A DNA stretch of 64,000 nt from EX4484-217-1 sp964496035 (GTDB taxonomy: Archaea; Thermoproteota; Thermoprotei_A; EX4484-217-1). The notes beneath the pieces are model-generated. The model was not told where the DNA came from, made no database searches, and saw nothing but the letters and a program-made list of their open reading frames with translations. Position numbers and translations under genes: made by a program. Within the stretch, counting starts at the first letter, position 1; each line of letters opens with the position of its first letter. The stretch lies in NCBI GenBank assembly GCA_964496035.1, contig CAZBXI010000001.1:42219-106218 (forward strand), written 5' to 3'. Shown here in pieces: positions 24,970-34,912 of this stretch.

Positions 24970-26469
24970 ATGTTTAGTAAAATACTGATAGCTAACAGAG
25001 GAGAAATAGCGGTAAGGATTATTAGAGCTGCTAGAGAACTGGGGATAAAGACCGTTACCGTATATACGAAGTATGACATAGTTTCTTTGCATGTTATATT
25101 ATCCGATGAAGCATACAGAATAGACGACTACCTTAACGTCTCAAGCATACTTGACATAGCTGAAAAAGCTAAAGTTGATGCCATACATCCGGGCTACGGT
25201 TTTCTATCCGAAAATCATGAATTTGCTGGCTTAGTGGAAAAGAACGGATTTACGTTTATTGGTCCATCACCTGAGGCTATGAAGCTAGCTGGGAATAAAA
25301 TCGAAGCTAGGAAAACAGCCGTAAAGGCCGAAATTCCTGTAATTCCCGGAACCATAGAGCCCGTGAATGACATTAATAAGGCTAAGAAAATAGCTGAAGA
25401 ACTAGGATATCCTGTCTTAGTAAAGGCTGTTGGCGGCGGCGGCGGTATAGGTATGAGAGTAGCAAGAAACGAGCAGGAACTTGTAAAGTTTATGAGCATT
25501 TCGAAGATTGAAGCAAATAAGTCATTTGGCATACCAGATATTTACATTGAAAAATTCCTAAATAGACCTAGACATATTGAAGTTCAAGTCTTAGCGGATA
25601 ATTATGGTAATGTTGTACATTTATTCGAAAGAGAATGTTCTATTCAAAGAAGGTTTCAAAAGCTAATAGAAGAAGCTCCCTCTAAAGCTTTAACATGGGA
25701 TGAAAGACTTACAATAGCCAAGGATGCTGTTAAATTCATTGAAGAAGCAAAATACACCAATGCTGGTACCGTCGAGTTCTTGTATAAGGATGGAAAACAC
25801 TATTTCTTGGAAGTTAATGCTAGACTCCAAGTAGAGCATGGAGTAACAGAAATGGTTACGGGGATAGATATTGTTAAAGCGCAGATTAAAATAGCAGCTG
25901 ATAAGCCATTAAATATTTCTCAAGGTCAAATATCTCTTAAGGGATGGGCAATTGAGGTTAGGATTAATGCAGAAGATCCACTAAATAATTTTACACCGTC
26001 CCCTGGTAAAATTATAAAATATCATGAACCCGGAGGTTTAGGTGTCAGAGTTGATAGTGGTGTTTACGAAGGTTATTATGTTCCACCAATATATAATCCA
26101 TTAATAGCTAAGCTAATAGTATGGGGTAGTGATAGAGAGGAAGCTATTTCAAGACTTAAAAGAGCGTTATCTGAGTACATTATTGAAGGTATAAGGACAA
26201 CGATTCCATTGTATAAGGAGATAGTAAATGACCAAGACTTTATTGAGGGCAATATACACACCATGTACTTACAGGAGAAGCTACCTAAATTTGTCAAGAA
26301 ATTAGCAATGGAAGAAAGAGTAAAGATAGTAGCAGCAGTTGTAGCTAATGAAAGCTTAAGGAAAAAAACACCGGCAAGTACAGCGCGTAACACTGCTACT
26401 AAGTTATGGAAAAGAATTCCTTTTCATACTTACCGTTTAAGAATTCCATGGCTTAGAAGAAAAAGATAA
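24970..26469 (+). CDS. accC: Biotin carboxylase subunit of acyl-CoA carboxylase
   Basis: The protein of about 499 residues is an ATP-grasp biotin carboxylase: KILIANRGEIAVRI start, HPGYGFLSEN, the glycine-rich ATP loop VGGGGGIGMRV, ECSIQRRFQKLIEE and LEVNARLQVEHGVTEMVTG, where most homologues have HPVTE. It carboxylates biotin on the carrier protein with bicarbonate and ATP. ATG 24970 is chosen because the family starts at this MFxKILIANRGE; an upstream ATG at 24928 adds unrelated residues. The gene runs into the carrier gene after 14 bases. In Thermoproteota such enzymes act on acetyl- and propionyl-CoA. Confidence 0.92.
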   Translation: MFSKILIANRGEIAVRIIRAARELGIKTVTVYTKYDIVSLHVILSDEAYRIDDYLNVSSILDIAEKAKVDAIHPGYGFLSENHEFAGLVEKNGFTFIGPSPEAMKLAGNKIEARKTAVKAEIPVIPGTIEPVNDINKAKKIAEELGYPVLVKAVGGGGGIGMRVARNEQELVKFMSISKIEANKSFGIPDIYIEKFLNRPRHIEVQVLADNYGNVVHLFERECSIQRRFQKLIEEAPSKALTWDERLTIAKDAVKFIEEAKYTNAGTVEFLYKDGKHYFLEVNARLQVEHGVTEMVTGIDIVKAQIKIAADKPLNISQGQISLKGWAIEVRINAEDPLNNFTPSPGKIIKYHEPGGLGVRVDSGVYEGYYVPPIYNPLIAKLIVWGSDREEAISRLKRALSEYIIEGIRTTIPLYKEIVNDQDFIEGNIHTMYLQEKLPKFVKKLAMEERVKIVAAVVANESLRKKTPASTARNTATKLWKRIPFHTYRLRIPWLRRKR

Positions 26470-26483
26470 AGGTTGATGGGACT

Positions 26484-27005
26484 TTGGAGAAAAAAATTAA
26501 AGCTCAAACAAGTAGAGGCAGTCTAGATCTTAAGTTAGTAGAGAGCAGTAGAAACCTATACTTAGTAGAAGATGAAAAGTTAGGAACAATGAAAGTTAAG
26601 GTTGTTAACATAGATGATAATAAAGTAGAGCTCTTAGTTAATGAAAAAAAGTATAATGTGTTCCTAGATAGAAGTTCAAAAATAATTTATGTTAATGGTA
26701 CACCATTAAGACTCCTAATAACAAAGGCTGGAAAATTTTTAGCTAAGTTTTCCCATGCAGCTACTAGTACGAAGAGCAGGAACTTATCAGAAGGTAAACC
26801 AGTAGTTACGCCTATAAGTGGTCGAATAGTTTCTTTAAAAGTTAAAGAAAATGATTATGTAAGAAAGGATGATGTTATCGTAATTATAGAGTCCATGAAA
26901 ATGCTTAATGAAATAAGGGCCCCATTTGAAGGCGTAGTGTTAAGAGTAAATGTAGCTGAAGGAGACATGGTTAAAAAAGGTCAGGAACTTTTAGTTCTTA
27001 AGTAA
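26484..27005 (+). CDS. Biotin carboxyl carrier protein
   Basis: The 173-residue protein has a variable N-terminal part and a C-terminal biotinyl domain with the attachment motif ESMKMLNE (Lys near residue 138) in the usual turn, followed by GVVLRVNVAEGDMVKKGQ. The start is TTG 26484. It is the shared carboxyl carrier between the carboxylase upstream and the carboxyltransferase that converges on it. The long N-terminal part has beta strands typical of archaeal and bacterial PccA-type middle regions. Confidence 0.9.
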   Translation: MEKKIKAQTSRGSLDLKLVESSRNLYLVEDEKLGTMKVKVVNIDDNKVELLVNEKKYNVFLDRSSKIIYVNGTPLRLLITKAGKFLAKFSHAATSTKSRNLSEGKPVVTPISGRIVSLKVKENDYVRKDDVIVIIESMKMLNEIRAPFEGVVLRVNVAEGDMVKKGQELLVLK

Positions 27006-27009
27006 TTGC

Positions 27010-28575
27010 TTAGAGAGGTATATTACCATGTTTTCTTAGAGGATATTCTTCACGCTTATTCTGTAAAGCCTCAAGAGCTTTTATCAGCATAGGCCTTGTT
27101 TTACTAGGCTCGATAACATCATCTATTAAGCCCAGTTCAGCGGCTCTATAGGGGTTAGCGAAAATTGCCCTATATTCCTTAAGCTTTTGTTTAAATAGCT
27201 CTTCCGGATTTTCTGCCTTAGCGAGTTCCTTTTTGAATATTATTCTAACAGCACCTTCAGGCCCCATGACGGCTATTTCCGCTGTTGGCCATGCGAAAAC
27301 AAGGTCTGCGCCTAAGCTTTTAGATCCCATAGCGATGTAGGCTCCTCCATACGCTTTTCTAAGGATAACTGTTATCTTTGGTACTGTTGCTTCAGCATAA
27401 GCGTATACCAGTTTAGCTCCATGCTTAATTATGCCTCCATGTTCCTGGTCTACTCCCGGAAGATAGCCTGGTACATCTACAAACATTATTATTGGTATAT
27501 TGAACGAGTCGCAGAACCTAACAAACCTTGCAGCCTTAATGGAACCATCAATATCGAGTGCTCCTGCAAGAAACCTTGGCTGATTAGCTACAACACCTAC
27601 AGAGTAACCGTTTAACCTGGCAAAACCGACTACAACGTTTGGAGCATAGTTCTCATGAACTTCAAGAAACTCACCATCATCAACAACTCTGAGTATAATA
27701 TCTCTAACATCGTATGGTGCCATAGGGTCTGTAGGTACTATAGTCTCCAACTCCTTATCCTCTCGGTCGAGTGGATCCTCGGTTTTCACATAAGGTGGGT
27801 CTTCCATGTTATTGGAGGGTATGTATGACAGAAGTTTTTTAACAATAGTAAATGCTTCTTCTTCAGAGTCCGTTATGAAGTGAGCTACACCGCTCTTAGA
27901 AGCGTGTACTTCGGCTCCTCCAAGCTCCATGAAACTAACTTCTTCACCCGTAACTGCTTTCACAACTTGGGGTCCAGTAATGAACATGAATGAAATATTT
28001 CTAGGCATTATTATGAAATCTGTTAAAGCTGGCGAATATGATGCTCCTCCAGCACATGGTCCTAGAATTAAGGATATTTGAGGTATTATCCCTGATGCTT
28101 TAACGTTCATTCTAAAAATTCTTCCGAAACCGTCTAAAGCAGCTACACCCTCATGAATTCTAGCTCCACCGGAATCGTAAAGACCTATTAGAGGTGTACC
28201 TGTCTTCAATGCCATGGATATTATGGACTCTATTTTCTTAGCATGCATTTCGCCTAGAGAGCCACCAATAACTGTGAAGTCTTGTGCGAAAACGTGTACA
28301 AGTCTACCATCTATTTTACCGTAACCTACTACAACGCCGTCTCCTAAGTATTTGACTTTGTCCAGTCCAAAATATGTACTCCTATGCACAACAAATGGTT
28401 GTAGTTCAACAAAACTTCCTGGGTCAAGAAGTTTTTCGAGACGCTCCCATACAGTTAGTTTTCCTTTCTCTTTTTGTCTCTTTACCCTTTCCGGCCCACC
28501 GCCCTCCTTAGCTTTCTCTTTTAATTTTCTAAGTTCTTCAATAAGTTCCTCCATAGTCTTTTTTCCGCTTGACAA
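27010..28575 (-). CDS. pccB: Acyl-CoA carboxylase carboxyltransferase subunit (propionyl/methylmalonyl type)
   Basis: The protein of about 521 residues is a carboxyltransferase with two crotonase-like halves. It has ARIHEGVAALDGFGRIF, LGPCAGGASYSPALTDF, GGAEVHASKSGVAHF, FVDVPGYLPGVDQEHGGIIKHGAKL and RKAYGGAYIAMGSK. These match propionyl-CoA/methylmalonyl-CoA carboxyltransferases; Thermoproteota use one enzyme for acetyl- and propionyl-CoA. TTG 28575 is chosen because GGGTGAT lies just upstream; ATG 28554 is equally possible. It converges with the carrier gene, four bases apart. Confidence 0.92.
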   Translation of the reverse strand: MSSGKKTMEELIEELRKLKEKAKEGGGPERVKRQKEKGKLTVWERLEKLLDPGSFVELQPFVVHRSTYFGLDKVKYLGDGVVVGYGKIDGRLVHVFAQDFTVIGGSLGEMHAKKIESIISMALKTGTPLIGLYDSGGARIHEGVAALDGFGRIFRMNVKASGIIPQISLILGPCAGGASYSPALTDFIIMPRNISFMFITGPQVVKAVTGEEVSFMELGGAEVHASKSGVAHFITDSEEEAFTIVKKLLSYIPSNNMEDPPYVKTEDPLDREDKELETIVPTDPMAPYDVRDIILRVVDDGEFLEVHENYAPNVVVGFARLNGYSVGVVANQPRFLAGALDIDGSIKAARFVRFCDSFNIPIIMFVDVPGYLPGVDQEHGGIIKHGAKLVYAYAEATVPKITVILRKAYGGAYIAMGSKSLGADLVFAWPTAEIAVMGPEGAVRIIFKKELAKAENPEELFKQKLKEYRAIFANPYRAAELGLIDDVIEPSKTRPMLIKALEALQNKREEYPLRKHGNIPL

Positions 28576-28660
28576 GAGATCACCCAAAGCTAAACTTGTT
28601 GTTTCATAATAGAATTCAATATTAAAATGTACTGTTCCAATAGGAAGTATCAACAGAAGC

Positions 28661-29542
28661 TTAAAATCTAGGTTTCTTAGCTACAACACCAAAATCTGTT
28701 TTACGTATAATAATGAAACCTACTTCCCTAAGCCTGTTTACGACGCCTTTGGTCACACTTTTCCTCCCAATAGCCTCTCCTGGTTTACCTATGTAATGGA
28801 AGAGTTTACCTTCAGGCTTAATTACTCTGAAAAGTTTGCGGTAAAATTCTCTACTGTATAGTTCTCCAGCAAGGGAAAAGCGCGGAGGATCATGAATTAC
28901 TTTATCAAAAATACTGTTCTTGAAAGCGTCAATGACATCGAATGCATCACCTAGAAAAATAGTTATTTCATTGCTCTCTAAAAATCTTGACCAAGGATTA
29001 AAACTAGCTATGGATAAAACATTCTCATCGATTTCAATGGTGTAAACCTTACTAGCACCGTATCTTAAAGAAGCTATCGCAGTATATCCTAAGCCTGTAC
29101 ATATATCTAAAACTAAATCGCCTTTCCTAATGCCTAATAACTTAACTTTACCTAGAGAGTCATTCCATGGGCAAATATTTTTAACCCTATGCATATGTAT
29201 ACCACTTATTTCCAAAGTAGGAGCTTTACAGTTCTTCACAGCAACAAGTCTATAAAACTTGCCATTGCCGTAGAAGGAAAGCTCTCTTAAATGTCCTTCT
29301 TCAATTACGTAAACCGAGTCATCTTTTATTCTCAGCTTCTTCACGTAGTTTAGATTTAATTCTTCGTTAAACTCGTCAAGCAGTATCTTACCCTTTACTT
29401 TATTGATAACGCTCAACGAGAAACCTAAGTCCAGAGATACGTAATGTTTTCCTTCAGAAAAAACATTAACTATGTCCTTTAAGAGAAATCCCGGAATAAC
29501 AGGTTTAAGTTTAGGTTGGAATTGGTAGATTTCAAGATTCAT
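28661..29542 (-). CDS. Archaeal SAM-dependent methyltransferase (COG2521-like)
   Basis: The protein of about 293 residues has an N-terminal beta domain and a C-terminal Rossmann methyltransferase with motif I VLDICTGLGYTAIASL, acidic TIEIDENVL, GDAFDVIDAF, and the HDPPRFS loop, near residues 135-240. The DPP(R/F) loop suggests methylation of a nitrogen in a nucleic acid or protein. It matches the widespread archaeal family of predicted methyltransferases without known target. ATG 29542 is chosen because the longer frame overlaps the upstream nuclease gene by more than 60 bases. Confidence 0.78.
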   Translation of the reverse strand: MNLEIYQFQPKLKPVIPGFLLKDIVNVFSEGKHYVSLDLGFSLSVINKVKGKILLDEFNEELNLNYVKKLRIKDDSVYVIEEGHLRELSFYGNGKFYRLVAVKNCKAPTLEISGIHMHRVKNICPWNDSLGKVKLLGIRKGDLVLDICTGLGYTAIASLRYGASKVYTIEIDENVLSIASFNPWSRFLESNEITIFLGDAFDVIDAFKNSIFDKVIHDPPRFSLAGELYSREFYRKLFRVIKPEGKLFHYIGKPGEAIGRKSVTKGVVNRLREVGFIIIRKTDFGVVAKKPRF

Positions 29543-30254
29543 TTCTTCTCTTTTCCCCAAGCGAGGAAAGTACTTTCTCCAATCTCTCAACGACATCATT
29601 TATTCTCTTTTCAAAAATGAACTTGTAAAGAAGTATCTTAGATCTCCTCCTTAGATCTCCATAACTTCTGGTTTTAGGTAAAACACCTTTTCTCTTCAAC
29701 CTATTTACTCTATTCAGTAATCCAAGAATATCTGTGTTTAACGTTTTAGCAGCTTCTGTTATAGTCGGATTCTCAGCTAGAGCTTTCAAGACCTCTAGAT
29801 CCTCCTTAGATAGTTCGGGCAACGGTGTAAGTATAGATTCAAGGTACTCGTCAAGAATGTTTTCCACAGATTCTCTAACAATAACCTCCAATTCCTCAGC
29901 GTCAACAAGAAATTGATCACTCAATTCAATAACTTTAACCTTCAATTCTTCAGCGGCAGCTTTAGCAGCATCATCAACGAAACCCTTACAAACAACTAAA
30001 GGTTTCATGGATAAAAGTTTAGCATTAGTATATGCTTGCCTAACACCTGATACATCGAGTCTCCCTGCTTTAACTTCAACAGCATATCTAACGCCTTCAT
30101 TATCTTCGGCTATAGCATCTACCTCAGCTACTTCAATTCCCTTAACGACAACTTTTCTATGTACATCAATAATTTTGTAGCCTAGGTTTTCAAGAACCTT
30201 TAAGGCTATTCTCTCGCTACTTCTCCACCTAGCTTTAGCAGAAACTATGCTCAA
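29532..30254 (-). CDS. RecB-family-like nuclease with C-terminal HTH
   Basis: The 240-residue protein has an N-terminal PD-(D/E)xK domain: SERIALKVLENLGYKII, then EVDAIAEDNEG and YAVEVKAGRLDVSGVRQAY. The Asp and the E-x-K pair form the active site of restriction-like endonucleases. A helical region and a winged-helix-like part (TITEAAKTLNTDILGLLNRVNRLKRKG) follow. Archaeal members are predicted DNA-processing nucleases. The start at 30254 fits the family. The downstream methyltransferase overlaps its end, so the two are probably one transcript. Confidence 0.78.
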   Translation of the reverse strand: MSIVSAKARWRSSERIALKVLENLGYKIIDVHRKVVVKGIEVAEVDAIAEDNEGVRYAVEVKAGRLDVSGVRQAYTNAKLLSMKPLVVCKGFVDDAAKAAAEELKVKVIELSDQFLVDAEELEVIVRESVENILDEYLESILTPLPELSKEDLEVLKALAENPTITEAAKTLNTDILGLLNRVNRLKRKGVLPKTRSYGDLRRRSKILLYKFIFEKRINDVVERLEKVLSSLGEKRRNES

Positions 30255-30463
30255 GCACCTCTTGAATTCCTCTCAACTCACACTAAATCTTTCAATGTAC
30301 AACATATTTAAGCTATAGTTTCTATTATGCAAAAACACACTAACAGTGCCCAGCTCCTAAAAGAACATGATAGTTAGGGCTAAAATTGTGCTTTAAGAAA
30401 ATAAGTATTTATTGATGTTTAACCTTTTGAGATATATGAGTTTAAAGAGGTAAGCTGTCTAAC

Positions 30464-33136
30464 ATGAACAATGATGCTTGGTGGAGTATTCCTGTAGATA
30501 GGGTTCTATCCAAGCTTGAGACACATCCTTTCAAGGGCTTAAAAAGCAACATTGCTGAAGAGAGACTTAAGAAATACGGACTTAACGTTATCAGAGAAGT
30601 TAAAAAGAGAAGTGCATTTGCAATTTTTCTTGATCAGTTTAAGAGCTTCTTGATTTTAATATTAATTGTTGCATCCTCCCTCTCTATAATTTTAGGTGAA
30701 GTAAAAGATGCCTTAGTCATACTTGCCATAGTACTGCTGATGTCCTTACTCGGTTTTATACAAGAATATAGAGCCGAGAAAACTATTGAAGCTTTGAGGA
30801 AACTAACAACACCCAAAGCCAAGGTTATTAGGGACGGTATTCTGAAGATTATTGATGCATCACATATTGTTCCAGGAGACCTGGTTATTGTGGAGGAAGG
30901 AGACAGAGTACCAGCAGATATTAGGCTTATAGAGTCCTTAGAACTTCATGTTGATGAGTCTTCATTTACAGGAGAAAGTATTCCAGTACTTAAAAACGCC
31001 TCAGTCATTATTCCTCCGAAGGCTCCTATTTATGAGAGAAAGAACATGGCATTTATGGGCACATATGTTGTTAGAGGTAAAGGCAAAGGAGTTGTTGTAG
31101 CTACCGGGATGAACACTGAACTTGGTAAAATAGCTAAAGCTGTTGAAGAAGCGCCTTTAGAGAAAACTTTTCTTCAGAAAAACCTTGATAAGTTAGGTAA
31201 AAATCTAGGATACATGTTCATAGCATCTGTCTTAATAGTATTTATTCTAGGCTACATTAGAGGTTTAGGTACACTGCTTGAACTCCTAATGACGAGTATT
31301 GCTTTAGCTGTAGCAGCGATTCCTGAAGGCTTACCTGCAATAGTAACAATCATTCTAGCCTTAGGAGTTTGGAGAATGGCTAAGAGGAACGCTATTGTTA
31401 AGAAGATTTCTCAAGTTGAAACACTAGGTATTACAACAGTTATCTGCACGGACAAGACTGGCACTCTTACTAAAAACGAAATGACTGTTAGAAAAGTGAT
31501 TTTACCCAGCGGGCTAGTAGTTGATGTTTCAGGCTCAGGATACAGTTTAGAGGGGAAAATACATGTTAATGAAAAGGAGGTTAACATAGAAAGTCTCCCT
31601 GAAGAATTTAAGCTCCTCATTGAAGCAGCTGTTTTGTGTAATAATGCCTTCTTAAGAATAGAAAATGGTGAAGTAAAAATCATAGGAGACCCCTTAGAGG
31701 CATCTTTGCTTATTCTAGCTGAGAAAGCAGGAGTCAGTACTGACTCTCTTAGAGGTGTTAGAGTTAGAGTTCATGAAATTCCCTTTGATAGTTCTAGGAA
31801 GATGATGACAACGGTGCATAGGATAAACGGAGAATTTATTGTTTACTGTAAAGGTGCTCCTGAAGTTATTTTGTCTAAATCAAAATACGTTATGATTAAT
31901 GGTGAAGTAATTAAACTCACAGATGAAGTAATTAAACAAATAGAGTCTGAAGTAAAGAATTATGCCTCCCAAGCTCTTAGAATATTGGCATTTGCCTTCA
32001 AGAAGGTTAAAGAACCAGATACTAAAAAACTTGAACAAGACCTTGTATTTTTAGGCTTTATAGGCATAATAGATCCTCCTAGAGAAGAAGTTTACGAGGC
32101 AATAGCTAAAGCTAAGAAGGCCGGAATTAAGGTCATTATGGTCACAGGAGACCATAAGGAAACAGCCATAGCAATAGCCAAGGAAATAGGGTTAGAAATT
32201 GAAGGAAAGCTTGTACTTACAGGTAAGGAGCTTGAAGAGATAAGCGATGAAGAACTTGAGAAAATAGTAGATAATGTAGCCATTTTTGCCAGAGTAACTC
32301 CTAGCCATAAAGTTAAGGTAGTTAAAGCTCTTAAAAATAGAGGACATATTGTTGCTATGACTGGTGATGGTGTTAACGATGCTCCAGCATTGAAAATGGC
32401 TGACATAGGTATAGCTATGGGGATTAGAGGTACAGATGTAGCTAAAGAAGCAGCGGACCTAATATTATTGGACGACAACTTTTCAACAATAGTTAAAGCT
32501 GTTGAAGAGGGAAGAGTAATTTATGACAACGTTAAAAAACCTATAAGGTACCTCATATCTGCAAACATCGGCGAGGTAGCTGCTATACTACTTTCTGAAA
32601 TCGCAAACCTACCTTTAATATTTAGGCCTGCTCAAATACTTTGGATGAACCTAATAACAGATTCTTTTCCAGCGATAGCACTAGGTCTTGAACCCTCAGA
32701 ACCAGGTATCATGACGAAGAAACCTAAAGATATAATTAAAGAACTCTTCACATTAAAAACTATGACGTATGCTGCGTTTGTAGGGATAATTATGGCTGCT
32801 GTAACTGTTTTCTTATACTTAACTAGCTTACCTTTGGACCTAAACTATGCTAGATCCATGGCTTTCACTTTCATAGTATTTGCTCAGATAATGTACGCCT
32901 TAAGTTCTAGAAGCGCTGAAAACACCATAGCTAAGCTTGGCATACTATCAAATAAGAGCATGATTTATGCATTAATAATAAGTATTACTCTTCAGTTACT
33001 AGCTATATACGGTCTACCTTCAATGTTCGATGTTGAACCATTGCTGTTAAACGATATGTTCTACATAATTATTCTATCCTTAATCTTAATTCTAGTAGAT
33101 GAAATGAGAAAGGTGTTAAAGGTGAAAATTTATTGA
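30464..33136 (+). CDS. P-type cation ATPase, Ca2+-transporting (P2) type
   Basis: The 890-residue protein is a full P2-type ATPase. It has an N-terminal cation-transporter domain, an actuator with TGES (about residue 168), a membrane PEGLP motif, the phosphorylated Asp in CDKTGTLT (near residue 330), KGAPE in the nucleotide domain, and MTGDGVNDAPALK. IAIPEGLPAIVTI and NLITDSFPAIALGLE agree with Ca2+-ATPases. It uses ATP to pump ions out of the cytoplasm. It starts after AGAGGTAAG and runs into the endonuclease III gene with a 4-base overlap. Confidence 0.92.
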   Translation: MNNDAWWSIPVDRVLSKLETHPFKGLKSNIAEERLKKYGLNVIREVKKRSAFAIFLDQFKSFLILILIVASSLSIILGEVKDALVILAIVLLMSLLGFIQEYRAEKTIEALRKLTTPKAKVIRDGILKIIDASHIVPGDLVIVEEGDRVPADIRLIESLELHVDESSFTGESIPVLKNASVIIPPKAPIYERKNMAFMGTYVVRGKGKGVVVATGMNTELGKIAKAVEEAPLEKTFLQKNLDKLGKNLGYMFIASVLIVFILGYIRGLGTLLELLMTSIALAVAAIPEGLPAIVTIILALGVWRMAKRNAIVKKISQVETLGITTVICTDKTGTLTKNEMTVRKVILPSGLVVDVSGSGYSLEGKIHVNEKEVNIESLPEEFKLLIEAAVLCNNAFLRIENGEVKIIGDPLEASLLILAEKAGVSTDSLRGVRVRVHEIPFDSSRKMMTTVHRINGEFIVYCKGAPEVILSKSKYVMINGEVIKLTDEVIKQIESEVKNYASQALRILAFAFKKVKEPDTKKLEQDLVFLGFIGIIDPPREEVYEAIAKAKKAGIKVIMVTGDHKETAIAIAKEIGLEIEGKLVLTGKELEEISDEELEKIVDNVAIFARVTPSHKVKVVKALKNRGHIVAMTGDGVNDAPALKMADIGIAMGIRGTDVAKEAADLILLDDNFSTIVKAVEEGRVIYDNVKKPIRYLISANIGEVAAILLSEIANLPLIFRPAQILWMNLITDSFPAIALGLEPSEPGIMTKKPKDIIKELFTLKTMTYAAFVGIIMAAVTVFLYLTSLPLDLNYARSMAFTFIVFAQIMYALSSRSAENTIAKLGILSNKSMIYALIISITLQLLAIYGLPSMFDVEPLLLNDMFYIIILSLILILVDEMRKVLKVKIY

Positions 33137-33804
33137 GTTTAATCCTAAAGCAGATCTTGAAATATTCTGAAAAAGCCTATGGTAACATGGTTAAAAGATT
33201 TATAAGTGAGATTAAGAAGAGGAGCTGCTTCGAACACTTAGTTTTAACAATAATTTCACAAAATACCAATTGGAAGAACGTTAGAAAAGCCGCAGAAAAT
33301 TTAAGAAAAATTCTAGGTGAAATAAACCCCTATACTATTTCATCAGCCAGTCTTGAGGATCTGGAGGAAGCTCTTAAGCCAGCTGGTCTTTACAAGGTTA
33401 AATCTAGATGGTTAAAGGAAATAGCTTACATCATAATCAAGAATTTTAATGGCTCCCTAGATAAACTTAAAAACCTACCCGCAGATAGGGCAAGAGAAAT
33501 ATTATTGAAAATACCAGGTGTAGGTTTTAAAACAGCGGATATAATCTTATGTTTTTGCTTCTCAAAACCAGTTCTCCCTATAGATACGCATATCAAGAGA
33601 ATATCAAGAAGAATAGGTTTAGTTAGTTCTTCAAACTACGAAACCATTAGAAGGGAGTTAGAGAAGCATATTAGCCCTGGGGAGATGTTAAAAGCTCATT
33701 TATTGTTAATTCTTTTTGGGCGGAATATTTGCCGAGCACGAAACCCACTATGTAGAAAATGCCCTGTTAATGATGTTTGTCCTTCTAGTATGCTTAGGAA
33801 GTAG
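33133..33804 (+). CDS. nth: Endonuclease III-type DNA glycosylase/lyase
   Basis: The 223-residue protein has the HhH-GPD fold: ILKIPGVGFKTADIIL with the catalytic Lys after GVG, PIDTHIKRISRRIGL with the catalytic Asp, and the Fe-S loop C-x6-C-x2-C-x5-C (CRARNPLCRKCPVNDVC). It removes oxidised pyrimidines and cuts abasic DNA. TTG 33133 overlaps the stop of the pump gene by 4 bases, so translation is probably coupled, though the two functions are unrelated. It converges with the next gene. Confidence 0.9.
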   Translation: MSLILKQILKYSEKAYGNMVKRFISEIKKRSCFEHLVLTIISQNTNWKNVRKAAENLRKILGEINPYTISSASLEDLEEALKPAGLYKVKSRWLKEIAYIIIKNFNGSLDKLKNLPADRAREILLKIPGVGFKTADIILCFCFSKPVLPIDTHIKRISRRIGLVSSSNYETIRRELEKHISPGEMLKAHLLLILFGRNICRARNPLCRKCPVNDVCPSSMLRK

Positions 33805-34873
33805 AAATGTTTACTAGTCTTACTTCCTCCGAATAAACTCTGCTTAGCTTAGTCCATACAGTTCTTAGCGATAGTAAATGTTGCCTTACCTTCAACTGTG
33901 TTTTAAACGGTAACTCTATGTCTCTTTCCTCACCTGGTTTTAGACACGGCAATTTTAACCTGCTTACTATGATTCCTGTGTCTATTAGCAAAAGCCATAG
34001 TTTATCAGGACAGGATTTCCCAGTATTTGCTATTTTCACTAGAAGTCTAGGCTCTTTTCCTTCAGAAACTATTCTTATACTTTTTATTTTAATATGTGGT
34101 CTAAGTATTTTTGTCGACGCTAAAATAAATGTCGATATATTTAAGGGTTTCTTAATGGTATTCTCCTTAAATATTTCATGCTTAACCTCTACCTCATTGT
34201 CTGGTTTTACCATAATATTTTCTATTTGTATTTCTTCTAAATCACTTAAGGTGCTAAGCGAAAACACCTTTACACCGTTGACGCTTATTGATGCTGATGA
34301 ATATTTAGACTTAGCTAACGCTATAGCCTTAAGTTCTCCTGAATGTTCATCAATAATTTTTAGTGGTACGTTAAATCTAGATGTTTGATTAGGTGGTATT
34401 ATTAGTGCTCCGGAAAAATACGTGTATGAAGACTTTGCTTCTTTAGCTTCAAACACTAGAATTAGATTTGCATGGTTTACTTCTGCTTCTCCAGGTCCAT
34501 CGTATTTTATTGCTAACTTTACTTCTTCAGTTTCTCTAGCGTGCAGTATTGGTGTAACATCGAATAGGACCTTATTGAAGTATTCCTCTTTAAGTTCAAT
34601 AGTTGTTTGAGGCTTAAATTCTCTTGTTAGCGGAAAACTATTAAACCATAATCTCCACCTGACATGGGATGGTTCAGTAGCTGTTGTTATCGCTATTTCA
34701 AGAGTTGCTTCTCTAAGTCTAGCATTAGGAGGCTTAAGATATTCAAAAGTTAAACATCCAATTCTAGATCTGTGAAGTCCCCCTAGCTTCAGTGGCCCAG
34801 AAGATATTAAAGCTACTTCACCATCTACTGTTGCTTTCTTAACTATTCGTAATGAATTAATAACTTTACTCAA
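33794..34873 (-). CDS. Unrecognised beta-rich protein
   Basis: I do not recognise this 359-residue protein. It appears to be almost all beta strands, with a CARDB/Ig-like look in its last 100 residues (LLVKIANTGKSCPDKLWLLLID, LPCLKPGEERDIELPF). There is no signal peptide. The N-terminal half has many conserved-looking charged patches (RWRLWFNSFPLTREF). It could be a scaffold or protein-binding factor. It lies 39 bases downstream of the CinA-like gene, so the two may be transcribed together. Confidence 0.6.
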   Translation of the reverse strand: MSKVINSLRIVKKATVDGEVALISSGPLKLGGLHRSRIGCLTFEYLKPPNARLREATLEIAITTATEPSHVRWRLWFNSFPLTREFKPQTTIELKEEYFNKVLFDVTPILHARETEEVKLAIKYDGPGEAEVNHANLILVFEAKEAKSSYTYFSGALIIPPNQTSRFNVPLKIIDEHSGELKAIALAKSKYSSASISVNGVKVFSLSTLSDLEEIQIENIMVKPDNEVEVKHEIFKENTIKKPLNISTFILASTKILRPHIKIKSIRIVSEGKEPRLLVKIANTGKSCPDKLWLLLIDTGIIVSRLKLPCLKPGEERDIELPFKTQLKVRQHLLSLRTVWTKLSRVYSEEVRLVNISTS

Positions 34874-34912
34874 TGAATAATCCTCCTATATTCTTAATGT
34901 GCAAAATTATTC

